From contig JAOACS010000028.1 in the NCBI GenBank assembly GCA_026417655.1, positions 1 to 64,000 on the forward strand: 64,000 nt of DNA, in the 5' to 3' direction. The stretch comes from Syntrophobacterales bacterium. GTDB taxonomy: Bacteria > Desulfobacterota > Syntrophobacteria > Syntrophobacterales > Thermodesulforhabdaceae. Shown here one piece after another: positions 8,551-16,617 of the stretch. Made by a program: the position numbers and the translations under genes. The notes under the pieces were generated by a model. The model searched no databases, was not told the DNA's origin, and saw only the letters and a list, made by a program, of their open reading frames with translations. Position 1 is the first letter of the stretch; each line of letters opens with the position of its first letter.

Positions 8551-8573
8551 CATAAATAAGGAGGGATTAAGAG

Positions 8574-9089
8574 ATGGGAAAGACAAAGGATAATCTAAAG
8601 GCAGCCTTTGCGGGAGAGTCCCAAGCAACAAGAAAATATCTTGCCTTCGCAGAAAAGGCCCTGGAGGAAGGCTATCCAGGGATCGCTAGGCTATTTAGGG
8701 CGGCCGCAGCGGCCGAAATGGTCCACTCCTTGAAGCACCTTAGGGTAATGAAAGGCATTGGCTCCACAAAGGAAAACCTTGAGGAGGCCATCTCGGGGGA
8801 AACCCATGAGTTCACCACCATGTATCCCCAGATGATAGAGGAGGCTATATCGGAGGGTGAAAAGCAGGCAGAGATTAGCTTTAGATACGCTAATGAGGTG
8901 GAAAAGGTCCATGCGGAGCTATACAAAAAAGCCCTAGCCGATATGGAAAACTTCCCCGAAAGGGATTACTACGTCTGTAAAATTTGCGGCTACACCGCGG
9001 AAGATCACCCACCCGAAAAATGTCCCGTATGTGGTGCTAATCAAAAACAATTTTTCAAAGTAGATCCTAACTTCGGAAGTCTCTACTAG
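8574..9089 (+). CDS. Rubrerythrin
   Basis: This 171-residue protein has a ferritin-like four-helix di-iron domain (about 1-130, with GESQA and the AEMVHSLKHL and NEVEKVHAELY helices that supply Glu and His ligands). A C-terminal rubredoxin-like FeS4 site follows, with two CxxC pairs (CKICG and CPVCG). Rubrerythrin reduces hydrogen peroxide in the cytoplasm of anaerobes using NAD(P)H-derived electrons. A strong AAGGAGG site precedes the ATG. The gene is 23 bases after the dsbC-like gene and 15 before the phosphorylase gene, so cotranscription is likely. It is one of the markers of an anaerobic lifestyle in this window. Confidence 0.95.
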   Translation: MGKTKDNLKAAFAGESQATRKYLAFAEKALEEGYPGIARLFRAAAAAEMVHSLKHLRVMKGIGSTKENLEEAISGETHEFTTMYPQMIEEAISEGEKQAEISFRYANEVEKVHAELYKKALADMENFPERDYYVCKICGYTAEDHPPEKCPVCGANQKQFFKVDPNFGSLY

Positions 9090-9104
9090 TAGGAAAAATC
9101 TATT

Positions 9105-10721
9105 ATGAAAATAGCCTACTTTTGTATGGAAATAGGTATAAGCGAAAACATCCCGTCCTACAGTGGCGGATTGGGCATTTTGGCGGGAGATCACCTGAAG
9201 TCAAGTGCGGACTTGGCCGTCCCAATTGTTGGCATTACCTTGCTCTACAAAAGGGGTTATTTTATCCAACACATTACTCCCAGCGGGGATCAGCTAGAGG
9301 CCTACCCTTACTTCGATCCTCGAGGCTTCATGGAGCCACTCCCCTTCAAAATCTTCCTACAGCTCGATGGAAGAAAAATAGCCGTTGGAGTCTGGAAATA
9401 CGTCTATCAGGGTATGAAATCTAAGGTGCCAATCTATTTTCTTGATACCGACCTTCCAGAAAATCTTTCTCAGGATCGACTCATCACCCAATATCTTTAT
9501 GGGGGAGATCAATACAACCGCATCATGCAGGAGGCAGTCCTCGGAATAGGGGGCTATACCATTCTTAAGAAACTCGAGCCTAACATCACAACCTACCACA
9601 TGAATGAAGGCCATGCTGCCTTTCTAACTCTTGCCCTCCTTAAAGATTTCAACGGTAATGAACATAAGGTCCGTAACCTATGTATCTTCACCACCCATAC
9701 GCCCGTTCCCGCAGGTCACGACAGGTTCTCCTACGATATGGCATGGCAGGTATTGAAGGAGTATCTCCCCCAAAACATCAAACGGCTCGCGGGAGAGGAT
9801 GCTCTAAACATGACAATCCTTGCTCTAAACCTTTCCAGAGCAAGCAATGGCGTAAGTGAGCTCCATGGAGAGGTGTCACGGCAGATGTTTCCAGGCCACG
9901 AAATCGGCCATATCACCAACGGGGTTCACCATCTTACCTGGACGGGACCGGAATTTCAAAGGCTCTTCGACGAACATATCCCCAACTGGAGATCCCAGCC
10001 TCAGACCCTAAGGGAGGCCACCAAAATCCCCGATGAGGCCATCCAGAAGGCGAAGAAGGCGGCAAAGAAGAGGCTCATCTCCTACGTAAATTCCTTAACG
10101 GGTGCTGGTTTTACCGATGAGATGATGACAATATGTTTTGCAAGGCGAGCAGCGGCCTATAAGCGAGCAACCCTTATCTTTACCGACATAGAGTACCTAA
10201 TGAATCTCTCCTACGATCGCGTTCAATATATCTTCGCCGGAAAGGCCCACCCTCAGGATCAGGCCGGAAAGGATCTTATAAAGCAGATCGTTGAAATCTC
10301 TAAACGCTACGAGGATAGGCTACGCCTCGTCTTTATCCCCAACTATAACATTTGGCTCGCCCAATTGATGACCCAGGGAACTGATGTCTGGCTGAATACA
10401 CCAAGACGTCCAAGGGAGGCCTGCGGAACAAGTGGCATGAAGGTCTGCTTCAACGGTGGTATTAACATGAGTGTGCTAGATGGCTGGTGGAGAGAAGCCT
10501 GTAAAGACCGGGTTAACGGATGGGCGATAGGAGACGATGAGGATCAACCCGACGAAGAGGCTGCAATGGACCTCTACCGGGATCTAGACGATATGGTGAC
10601 AACCTATTATGCGGCACCGAAGAAATGGACAAGTATAATGAAGCGCTCCATTGCTGATATTACACCCTTTTTTAATACCCATAGGATGGTGCTCGAATAT
10701 TTGCATAAATACTATCTCTAA
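9105..10721 (+). CDS. Alpha-glucan (glycogen) phosphorylase, short form
   Basis: This GT35-family enzyme releases glucose-1-phosphate from alpha-1,4-glucans. The N-terminus MKIAYFCMEIGI and SGGLGILAGDHLKS are typical of the compact alpha-glucan phosphorylases. The PLP-binding lysine is Lys446 in the conserved ACGTSGMK motif. At 538 residues it is much shorter than the roughly 800-residue animal/E. coli type, but it runs from a normal start to a normal end and looks intact. A glgC gene occurs at 25.6 kb, so glycogen is probably both made and degraded. No RBS stronger than GTAGGAAAAATC is seen before the ATG. Confidence 0.93.
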   Translation: MKIAYFCMEIGISENIPSYSGGLGILAGDHLKSSADLAVPIVGITLLYKRGYFIQHITPSGDQLEAYPYFDPRGFMEPLPFKIFLQLDGRKIAVGVWKYVYQGMKSKVPIYFLDTDLPENLSQDRLITQYLYGGDQYNRIMQEAVLGIGGYTILKKLEPNITTYHMNEGHAAFLTLALLKDFNGNEHKVRNLCIFTTHTPVPAGHDRFSYDMAWQVLKEYLPQNIKRLAGEDALNMTILALNLSRASNGVSELHGEVSRQMFPGHEIGHITNGVHHLTWTGPEFQRLFDEHIPNWRSQPQTLREATKIPDEAIQKAKKAAKKRLISYVNSLTGAGFTDEMMTICFARRAAAYKRATLIFTDIEYLMNLSYDRVQYIFAGKAHPQDQAGKDLIKQIVEISKRYEDRLRLVFIPNYNIWLAQLMTQGTDVWLNTPRRPREACGTSGMKVCFNGGINMSVLDGWWREACKDRVNGWAIGDDEDQPDEEAAMDLYRDLDDMVTTYYAAPKKWTSIMKRSIADITPFFNTHRMVLEYLHKYYL

Positions 10722-10743
10722 AAAACCTTCTAAACCCTCCCTA

Positions 10744-10764
10744 GGGCCGATTTATCCTCGGCCC
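10744..10764. other. Intergenic hairpin
   Basis: GGGCCGA and TCGGCCC form a perfect 7-bp stem with a 7-base loop between the phosphorylase gene and the CDP-alcohol transferase gene. No T run follows on either strand, so this is a weak or factor-dependent terminator, or an mRNA-processing structure. Confidence 0.45.
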
Positions 10765-10789
10765 CTCCATCAAAAAAGGAGAGTATCCC

Positions 10790-11869
10790 ATGCCTTGGCG
10801 ATATGCACTCCTATACCCCGATGATTCAGAAAAGGGCTGGAGATGGTTATCCAGCGCTCCCTTTGGAAGATCGGTCCTCGAAAGGATAAGCCTTCTTCTG
10901 AAGCGCTCCGGTGTAGAAAGGCTCTCTCTAAGGGGATCCAACGGCCTTACCTGGGATGGAGACGAACCCCCTCAGGAGGAACCAATACTTCTTATAAGGG
11001 GTGGTCTCCTTTGGAAACAAGATCTACTCCATTGGTTCGACGAAATGGCGAGATCGAAGGATCCTTCATGCCTTACACTTCCAGAGGGGAAAGCCTTTAT
11101 GGCCTCTTGCCCCTATGGATTGTGGAAGAAACTCTATGCCCCCTCCGAGACCTTCCCGGAAGGGGATTTCCTAAGGATAACTCCTCCCACCCACCTCCTC
11201 CCTGTCCCATACTGGGACGAGGAAGGCCTTTTAGAGCTCGCAGGAAAACCCTCCGATAGACCCCATGTCGTATGGGTAAGAAGAAAACTCCTACCCTTTC
11301 TCAAGTTCTGTTCGAAAAGAGGCATAGACCCTAATGCCATAACCTGGTTGGGCTTCGGTGTCCATATGCTTGGCTGTATTGCGCTCCTTCCAAAATCCTA
11401 CTTCCTGGGTCTTCTAGCCACCACCCTGCTTATCCTTTCCTGGGTTCTGGACTGCGCCGATGGTAGCTTAGCAAGGGTAACAATGAAGGAGTCCCCCTAC
11501 GGTAAAAAACTAGACACCATCCTTGGAAATATTTCAAACTTGACCCTTTTTGGAGCCCTCATTATTCGGGAATACTCGAATAGACCACTTCTCGCCCTTC
11601 TCCTTATGCTAGTGATCCTTTCCGGTATACTTATAGCCTATAATGTCCACGAAAGGGTTTCTGCTACTATCCCTAAAAAACCCCCCTCCAGGATCTCTAG
11701 CCTCCTTACTAAAATTAACCATAGAGACTATGCCATCCTCCTATTCGCCCTTGCCCTCTTCGATGCCCTTAAGGTCTTTATCTGGATTAGCCTTATCGGG
11801 GTCCACGCCTACTGGATAATCGATCTTACGACGAGTAGTCTAAAGGGTCCTAAAGAAGAAGCTTCATGA
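10790..11869 (+). CDS. CDP-alcohol phosphatidyltransferase family membrane protein
   Basis: The 359-residue protein has a poorly recognised N-terminal part (1-160) and a C-terminal membrane domain with about five to six helices. The family motif D-x2-DG-x2-AR-x8-G-x3-D is clear at residues 221-242 (DCADGSLAR and GKKLD). The fourth aspartate expected at 246 is glycine (GGA codon, in TILGN). The closest architecture I know is the inositol-phosphate cytidylyltransferase / DIPP synthase fusion type, in which an N-terminal nucleotidyltransferase precedes this domain. The N-terminal region here is too divergent to confirm that. AAAGGAG lies upstream of the ATG. Its end overlaps the convergent KamA-like gene by 20 bases. 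Confidence 0.75.
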   Translation: MPWRYALLYPDDSEKGWRWLSSAPFGRSVLERISLLLKRSGVERLSLRGSNGLTWDGDEPPQEEPILLIRGGLLWKQDLLHWFDEMARSKDPSCLTLPEGKAFMASCPYGLWKKLYAPSETFPEGDFLRITPPTHLLPVPYWDEEGLLELAGKPSDRPHVVWVRRKLLPFLKFCSKRGIDPNAITWLGFGVHMLGCIALLPKSYFLGLLATTLLILSWVLDCADGSLARVTMKESPYGKKLDTILGNISNLTLFGALIIREYSNRPLLALLLMLVILSGILIAYNVHERVSATIPKKPPSRISSLLTKINHRDYAILLFALALFDALKVFIWISLIGVHAYWIIDLTTSSLKGPKEEAS

Positions 11870-12884
11870 GCCGGTCAAATTCCCCCACCTCTAGGGGATA
11901 TGAAGAAAGGCCTCCCTGGCGATTCCTAAGAAGGACCTCACCATCCCTTAAACTTTCCACAGCCGAGGGAACAAGACCCACCTTCCCCCCACCCCTGGGG
12001 AGATCAACTATAAAATGGGGTATAGCAAGACCCGAAAGGGTATGGCGAAGGCCTTTCATAATCTCTAGCCCCCGACTTAGGGGCGTTCTGAAATGGGCTG
12101 TTCCCCTCATTAAATCCATCTGCAGAAGATAGTATGGGCGAACCCTATGTCTTAACAACTCCAAGAAGAGCCCCCGAAGCGTTTCGGTATCATCGTTTAT
12201 TCCCCGAAGAAGGACCGTTTGGCTCCCTAAGGGGATAGCAGCGGAGGCCATCTCCTCAAGGACCCGACGGGTAGAATCGGAAAGCTCCCTTGGATGATTT
12301 ACATGAATGTTAACGTAAAGGGGTTGATAGCGGGAAAGAAGCAAAATCTTTTCTCTAGTTACCCTCTCTGGATCGGATAGGGGAAGTCTTGTCCCAATGC
12401 GAACTATGGCAACATGTTTAATCGCCCTAAGAGAGTGGAGAACCCTCTCAAGCAGCTCCTCATCAACAAGGAGGGGGTCCCCTCCCGATATAAGAACATC
12501 CCTTATCCCCCTCCTTTGCCTAATGTAATTTAGGGCTCTAGAAATGTTCTCTTCCGTAAGAGAGACCCTACGCTTCCATAGCCTCTTTCTTGTGCAGAAT
12601 CGGCATCTTGCTGCACACCTAGAAGTTATAAGCCAAAGAACCCTATCGGGATAGCGATGAACCAGATGGGGAACCGGCGAAAGGCTCTCCTCCCCAAGAG
12701 GATCTTCGACCCCTCCGTCCTCCTCCAGCTCTAACTCGCTTGGGATAAACTGCCTAGCTATAGGATCATCTAGACTATGAATTAGACGGGCAATATGATC
12801 GGTGATCCGAAAGGGATACTTTCTATGAACCTTCCTTAGGGAGCTATCAGAAAGTACTATCCGAGCTAGCTCCTTCGCCCTCAT
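11850..12884 (-). CDS. KamA/EpmB-family radical SAM aminomutase-like protein
   Basis: This 344-residue protein carries the radical-SAM Fe-S motif C-x3-C-x2-C (CAARCRFC) at about 90-97 and a GGDPLL motif. A C-terminal LPRGGGKVGL supplies the lysine that binds PLP in lysine 2,3-aminomutases. RGTAHF and SRGLEIMKGLR are also family-typical. The length is closer to EpmB (which makes beta-lysine for EF-P) than to catabolic KamA (about 415 aa). No efp, epmA or lysine-degradation genes are nearby, so the substrate is open. It lies 9 bases after the nitroreductase gene and ends the tolC-ybjQ-nitroreductase group. Confidence 0.82.
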   Translation of the reverse strand: MRAKELARIVLSDSSLRKVHRKYPFRITDHIARLIHSLDDPIARQFIPSELELEEDGGVEDPLGEESLSPVPHLVHRYPDRVLWLITSRCAARCRFCTRKRLWKRRVSLTEENISRALNYIRQRRGIRDVLISGGDPLLVDEELLERVLHSLRAIKHVAIVRIGTRLPLSDPERVTREKILLLSRYQPLYVNIHVNHPRELSDSTRRVLEEMASAAIPLGSQTVLLRGINDDTETLRGLFLELLRHRVRPYYLLQMDLMRGTAHFRTPLSRGLEIMKGLRHTLSGLAIPHFIVDLPRGGGKVGLVPSAVESLRDGEVLLRNRQGGLSSYPLEVGEFDRLMKLLL

Positions 12885-12893
12885 CTCCAGTCC

Positions 12894-13508
12894 TTACAGC
12901 ACAGAAAAGACTTCCTCAAAGCTTTTCCGTTCAGGTCTAGGAAGGAGCGTGGCCTCCCTTTGCTTTTTCCCTAAGGCCATCATCATAACGGGAAATTCCC
13001 CTTCCCCTAGCTGGAGAAACTCCCTTACACCCTCGACATCGAACCCATCCATGGGGTGAGTATCCCACCCCTCCGATTCCGCAGCGAGCATAAAGAGCAT
13101 GGCAAAAAGCCCTACATTTCTTGAGGCGAAGGCTACCTCCCTTCCTCCGTATAGGTTTCTAATCACCTCCTTGACCCTATCCACAATCTGCTCGGACATA
13201 TAACCCTTGGAAACCCTATCCCTAAGCACTCTATCCACATCCTCTTCGTAGGCCTTCCCCCTTCCTACAAAGACTAAAATGGCCGACGCCTCCGTCACCT
13301 TCGGCTGATTCATTGCGAGCTCCCTAAGTCGCTCTCTCTTTTCTGGACTTCTCACCACTATAACCCGCCAGGGTTGGAGATTAAAGGAAGAGGGAGATAA
13401 CTTTGCGATCTCGTAAATACTTCTTAGATCATCGTCGGTTATCGCAACCGATGAATCGAAGAAATTTACCGCTCTCCTCTTTTCCGCAATCTCTTTAACG
13501 GTCTTCAT
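12894..13508 (-). CDS. Nitroreductase-family FMN oxidoreductase
   Basis: The 204-residue protein begins with a family-typical N-terminal region (RRAVNFFDSS, then AKLSPSSFNLQPWRVIVV) that forms the FMN-binding loop. It also has the central TH(P)MDGFD region of NADH oxidase / NfnB-like enzymes. Such proteins reduce nitro compounds, quinones or flavins with NAD(P)H. The length is normal and no residue looks lost. It sits between ybjQ (17 bases) and the KamA-like gene (9 bases), so the group is probably one transcript. Substrate unknown. Confidence 0.87.
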   Translation of the reverse strand: MKTVKEIAEKRRAVNFFDSSVAITDDDLRSIYEIAKLSPSSFNLQPWRVIVVRSPEKRERLRELAMNQPKVTEASAILVFVGRGKAYEEDVDRVLRDRVSKGYMSEQIVDRVKEVIRNLYGGREVAFASRNVGLFAMLFMLAAESEGWDTHPMDGFDVEGVREFLQLGEGEFPVMMMALGKKQREATLLPRPERKSFEEVFSVL

Positions 13509-13525
13509 GGTCTGTCCCCTTCTTT

Positions 13526-13846
13526 TTAGCCAAGTTTTACCGCCGTTCCACTCACAGTTACCATAAGCATTCCATTCTTTTCACCAAGCACCTCATAGTC
13601 AATATCTACCCCCACTACAGCATCGGCCCCTAGCTCCCTTGCGGCTTCCATAAGATCCTTAAAAGCGGCCTCCCTCGCCCTTCGAAGCTCCTTTTCATAG
13701 GCTCCCGACCTTCCCCCTATAATATCCCTTATCCCTGCAAATAAATCACGAAAAAGATTTGCCCCCATTACCGCCTCACCGGTGACAATACCAAGGTAGG
13801 CGATAATCCTTTTGCCTTCAACATTTGGTGTTGTCGTGATAATCAT
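13526..13846 (-). CDS. YbjQ/UPF0145 family protein
   Basis: I start at 13846 (106 aa) because GGAGGG lies 5 bases upstream and the protein then begins [14 protein letters not shown], matching the family. An ATG 12 bases earlier overlaps that ribosome site. The body shows [19 protein letters not shown] and [15 protein letters not shown], the two hallmark blocks of this small pentamer-forming family. The biochemical role is not established; it is sometimes annotated as heavy-metal binding. It is between tolC (34 bases) and a nitroreductase gene. Confidence 0.88.
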   Translation of the reverse strand: MIITTTPNVEGKRIIAYLGIVTGEAVMGANLFRDLFAGIRDIIGGRSGAYEKELRRAREAAFKDLMEAARELGADAVVGVDIDYEVLGEKNGMLMVTVSGTAVKLG

Positions 13847-13880
13847 ATTTCCCTCCATCCCATCGTGATCGTCTCTCTCC

Positions 13881-15221
13881 CTAGGGGTTCCCCTGGGGTA
13901 AACCTCTCCCTACAGCCCGCTCTAACTCTGCCTTGGTCGTATAGTAACCGTAGAGGGCATTGTAATAGTTTACCTGAGCCTGCGTAAGATAGGTCTGAGC
14001 ATCCAAAACCTCCGTCGAGGTGGTGATCTGCTGCTGGTATTGAAGGTTGGTTATTCTGTAATTTTCCTTTGCCTGAGAAAGAGCCTTCTCTGCAGTGGTA
14101 ATGTTTCTTCTAGCCACGTTAAGCTTTTCCAGGGCCTCCTTTACCTCGAGCCCAATGGAGTCCCTCAGGCCCTTCATCTTCTCGGCCACGGCAAGCCGCT
14201 CATGAAGGGCCCTTGCGGAATCGGCCCTCGTTTTACCGGACTCAAGGAAAGGCCAGTTTACTTGAAGACCTACACTGGCGTTATGGCTATTTTGGTAGTC
14301 GTTTTCCGTAGCTCTCCAATCCTCACCCTGCTGAAAATACCGGCCAAACACATAGACCTTAGGATAGTAGCCGCTCTTTGCAAGTTTTTCGCCTAACTTG
14401 GCCTGCTCGAGTAAAACATTTAGCACCCTTATCTCGGGCCGATTCGCAAAAGCCTCCTCCATAAGGGATGAGAGATTATAGGAGTCGGTCGTAAGGGTCG
14501 TGACATCCTCCAGCTCGGGCTTTTCGTCTATGGGATGCCGTAGGATTGTGTTAAAGGAGGCTCTCGCTACCGATAGGGCACTTTCGGAGGAGACCTTTTC
14601 CTGTTGCGCCCTTGCATAGGCAACCTCCGATTTGAGAAGATCATTTTGAGGGATTAGGCCTTGTTCATAGAAAAGTTTGGCATCCTCGAGATGAGCCTTT
14701 AGCTGGATCTCCTGCTCCTCGGCAACGCGAAGATACTTTTCCGCAAGAAGAACCCGAAAATAGGCCACCTTGACCATCTTTATCACATCAAGGATAGCCC
14801 TTTCCCGATCGAAGACCTTAGATTTAATCCCTAGTTCAGCAATTCTTCGCTTTGTCTCAAGGGCAAAGCCCGTAAAGAGGGGTTGAGTAAGGGTTATATT
14901 CCAGGAATAGTTGTTCAAGGGTCCCATCCCTACCTCCATTTTATTAAAGATGGCGTAGGGATCCTCCTTTAGACGAACATACTCGTAGGAAAAGGAGATC
15001 TTAGGAAAGAGATCGGCCCTTGCACTCTTTTCCTCCCACATTGCAGCCCTTTCACGCTCCATCGCTTCCTGGACAATGGAGTTATTTCTTATCGCTTCAG
15101 AAACGGCCTCTTCAAGGCTCCATTTTTTTACGGATACCTCCTTCTGAGATTCACCTAGACTACCATCGAGGGACCCAAAAATGAAGACCAGCGCTATAAG
15201 GAACCTCGCAAAGAGCCTCAT
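13881..15221 (-). CDS. TolC-family outer-membrane efflux protein
   Basis: This 446-residue protein has a signal peptide (1-23) and two repeated OEP modules built of long helices with heptad character. Family blocks such as [12 protein letters not shown] and [17 protein letters not shown] are present. TolC proteins form the trimeric outer-membrane channel of RND, ABC or MFS efflux and type I secretion systems. No periplasmic adaptor or inner-membrane pump is encoded nearby. It could therefore serve a pump elsewhere or, speculatively, the RTX-type protein at the left edge. AAAGGAG precedes the ATG. It is divergent from a TetR gene with an operator-like sequence between them, so TetR control is plausible. 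Confidence 0.9.
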   Translation of the reverse strand: MRLFARFLIALVFIFGSLDGSLGESQKEVSVKKWSLEEAVSEAIRNNSIVQEAMERERAAMWEEKSARADLFPKISFSYEYVRLKEDPYAIFNKMEVGMGPLNNYSWNITLTQPLFTGFALETKRRIAELGIKSKVFDRERAILDVIKMVKVAYFRVLLAEKYLRVAEEQEIQLKAHLEDAKLFYEQGLIPQNDLLKSEVAYARAQQEKVSSESALSVARASFNTILRHPIDEKPELEDVTTLTTDSYNLSSLMEEAFANRPEIRVLNVLLEQAKLGEKLAKSGYYPKVYVFGRYFQQGEDWRATENDYQNSHNASVGLQVNWPFLESGKTRADSARALHERLAVAEKMKGLRDSIGLEVKEALEKLNVARRNITTAEKALSQAKENYRITNLQYQQQITTSTEVLDAQTYLTQAQVNYYNALYGYYTTKAELERAVGRGLPQGNP

Positions 15222-15301
15222 ACCACCTACTCCTTTTTAATAAGGGTTTTATGTATTAAGAGCATTTCTTTGGCATCTTCTGCGATTTTTATAAAGTGTC
15301 A

Positions 15302-15369
15302 ATGGGAAACCCATAAAAAAAATCCTTGACATTAGGCGGGGCTCCATATAGAAACTGACTGGTCAGTCA
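15302..15369 (+). promoter_or_regulatory. tetR promoter with operator-like palindromes
   Basis: TTGACA (15326-15331) with a -10-like TATAGA/TAGAAA (15347-15354) forms a promoter reading toward tetR. Overlapping its start region, ACTGACTGGTCAGT (15354-15367) is a palindrome with arms ACTGAC/GTCAGT, the kind of sequence bound by TetR repressors. A second palindrome, ATGGG-AAA-CCCAT (15302-15314), adjoins a minus-strand TTGACA (15297-15302) that could be the tolC -35 box. Autoregulation and tolC control are inferred. Confidence 0.55.
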
Positions 15370-15385
15370 TGTAGGATGGTGGCCT

Positions 15386-16288
15386 ATGAAACTTGCAAAA
15401 ACAGACTGCGGCGCAAAGCTACAAAAACTTACCGCTAGCTCCATAGAATCTATGTCCGAAAGGGAACAATACGCCTTTATACTGGACGTCCTCCTCTCCA
15501 TCGTAGAAACTATACCGGACCACCAAAGTTTAGAGGATCTCCTGGAAAAACTCTCAATTAGACTCAATAAACCCCTTGTCCGTATCCTAGAAGAGCTCCT
15601 TATTGAAAGCCTCAAAAATTATAGAGCCCTGGTCCCCCAGCGTAAAACTGAAGGGAGTCTCCTTTACCCCTCCACAAGGGAGCTCATCCTTTCCGCCGCC
15701 CTGGAAATCTTCGCAGAAAAGGGCTATCATGACACTACCGTCGACGATATAGCAAAACGGGCTGGTATAGCTAAAGGCTCCGTCTATAGATATTTCCCAA
15801 GTAAAGAGGCTCTATTTAATGAGCTCCTAGAGTCCCGTATCCAAATCCTCGATAACTCAATACAGCAAATCATTGAGGAAAACGAAAAGGACGTCACTAA
15901 AACGATCGCCCTCTGTGTTGAAAATTACCTAGCCTTCTTCGAGAATAACCGAGGACTTTATCAACTGCTTTTTAGGGAAAAGTCATTGGCAGAGCGGCAA
16001 CAATATTTAAAAAGAGCCTTTAGAAGGCTTTTGCCGGTGAGAAAAAAGATCCTGGAGGCCACTCGAAGAGGTTTTTATAAGCCCATCTCCTTTGAGTTTA
16101 TCTTCTACGGCTTCATGGGATTCATTCACGGGATTATCCAAAGATGGATAGAACATGGATGTAGTTACAGTCTCACAGATGAGGCTCCTACAGTTCTAGA
16201 AGTTCTATTTTATGGAACGGTAATGTCGGAAAATCGAAAAAACTTACATCTTAAGGAGGAAGACTCTAATGGACAAGGTAGCAATTAA
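15386..16288 (+). CDS. TetR/AcrR-family transcriptional regulator with N-terminal extension
   Basis: The TetR DNA-binding domain is at about residues 95-145 ([42 protein letters not shown]). It is followed by a C-terminal ligand/dimer domain with a hydrophobic [11 protein letters not shown] segment. About 90 residues precede the HTH, whereas most TetR proteins have fewer than 20. The extension looks helical and acidic/leucine-rich. The promoter and operator-like palindrome end just before this start, so the long start fits the upstream DNA. The gene overlaps acpP by 20 bases, implying coexpression. By analogy with FabR/FadR-type TetR proteins it might sense acyl chains, which is inference. 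Confidence 0.85.
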   Translation: MKLAKTDCGAKLQKLTASSIESMSEREQYAFILDVLLSIVETIPDHQSLEDLLEKLSIRLNKPLVRILEELLIESLKNYRALVPQRKTEGSLLYPSTRELILSAALEIFAEKGYHDTTVDDIAKRAGIAKGSVYRYFPSKEALFNELLESRIQILDNSIQQIIEENEKDVTKTIALCVENYLAFFENNRGLYQLLFREKSLAERQQYLKRAFRRLLPVRKKILEATRRGFYKPISFEFIFYGFMGFIHGIIQRWIEHGCSYSLTDEAPTVLEVLFYGTVMSENRKNLHLKEEDSNGQGSN

Positions 16289-16520
16289 AAACAAGGTTAT
16301 CGAAATTATCGCCGACAAGCTTGGTATCGAAAAAGAAACTATTACCCCAGAAGCTCACGTTATTGACGATCTCGGAGCCGATTCCCTCGATGTCGTCGAA
16401 ATGGTTATGGCCCTAGAGGAGGTCTTCGACATCGAGATCCCCGACGAAGATGCCGAAAAGATCCGAACAGTTCAGGATATCTTCGACTACATAGATAAAG
16501 TCGTGGCAAACGCAGCCTAA
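16269..16520 (+). CDS. acpP: Acyl carrier protein
   Basis: This 83-residue acidic protein has the phosphopantetheine site Ser39 in [10 protein letters not shown], with the usual helix II continuation ([19 protein letters not shown]). It carries acyl intermediates in fatty-acid and lipid synthesis. An AAGGAGG site inside the end of tetR precedes the ATG. The usual fab neighbours (fabD, fabG, fabF) are absent; instead it is coupled to a TetR gene. It may be a second, specialised carrier, but the sequence is that of an ordinary AcpP. Confidence 0.95.
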   Translation: MDKVAIKNKVIEIIADKLGIEKETITPEAHVIDDLGADSLDVVEMVMALEEVFDIEIPDEDAEKIRTVQDIFDYIDKVVANAA

Positions 16521-16537
16521 AAACCTAAAATCGGCGT

Positions 16538-16580
16538 CGTATAGAGATAGAGTCGCCCCTTCCTATACGGCGTCGTTTTT
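16538..16580 (+). terminator. Possible terminator after acpP
   Basis: CGTATAG (16538-16544) and CTATACG (16563-16569) can pair over a long loop. GCGTCGTTTTT follows with five T residues. The stem is short and the loop is 18 bases, so this is a weak candidate between converging genes. Confidence 0.35.
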
Positions 16581-16617
16581 CTGACCTAGATTAGTCAAAT
16601 AATCATCATCTGTTTAA

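Noticed and set aside
9105-10721. Truncated phosphorylase pseudogene
   Set aside because: The gene is shorter than the long E. coli type but begins and ends like the compact alpha-glucan phosphorylases and keeps the PLP lysine region.
13847-13858. Upstream ATG of the ybjQ gene as the true start
   Set aside because: The ATG forms part of the GGAGGG ribosome site of the next ATG, which gives the conserved N-terminus.
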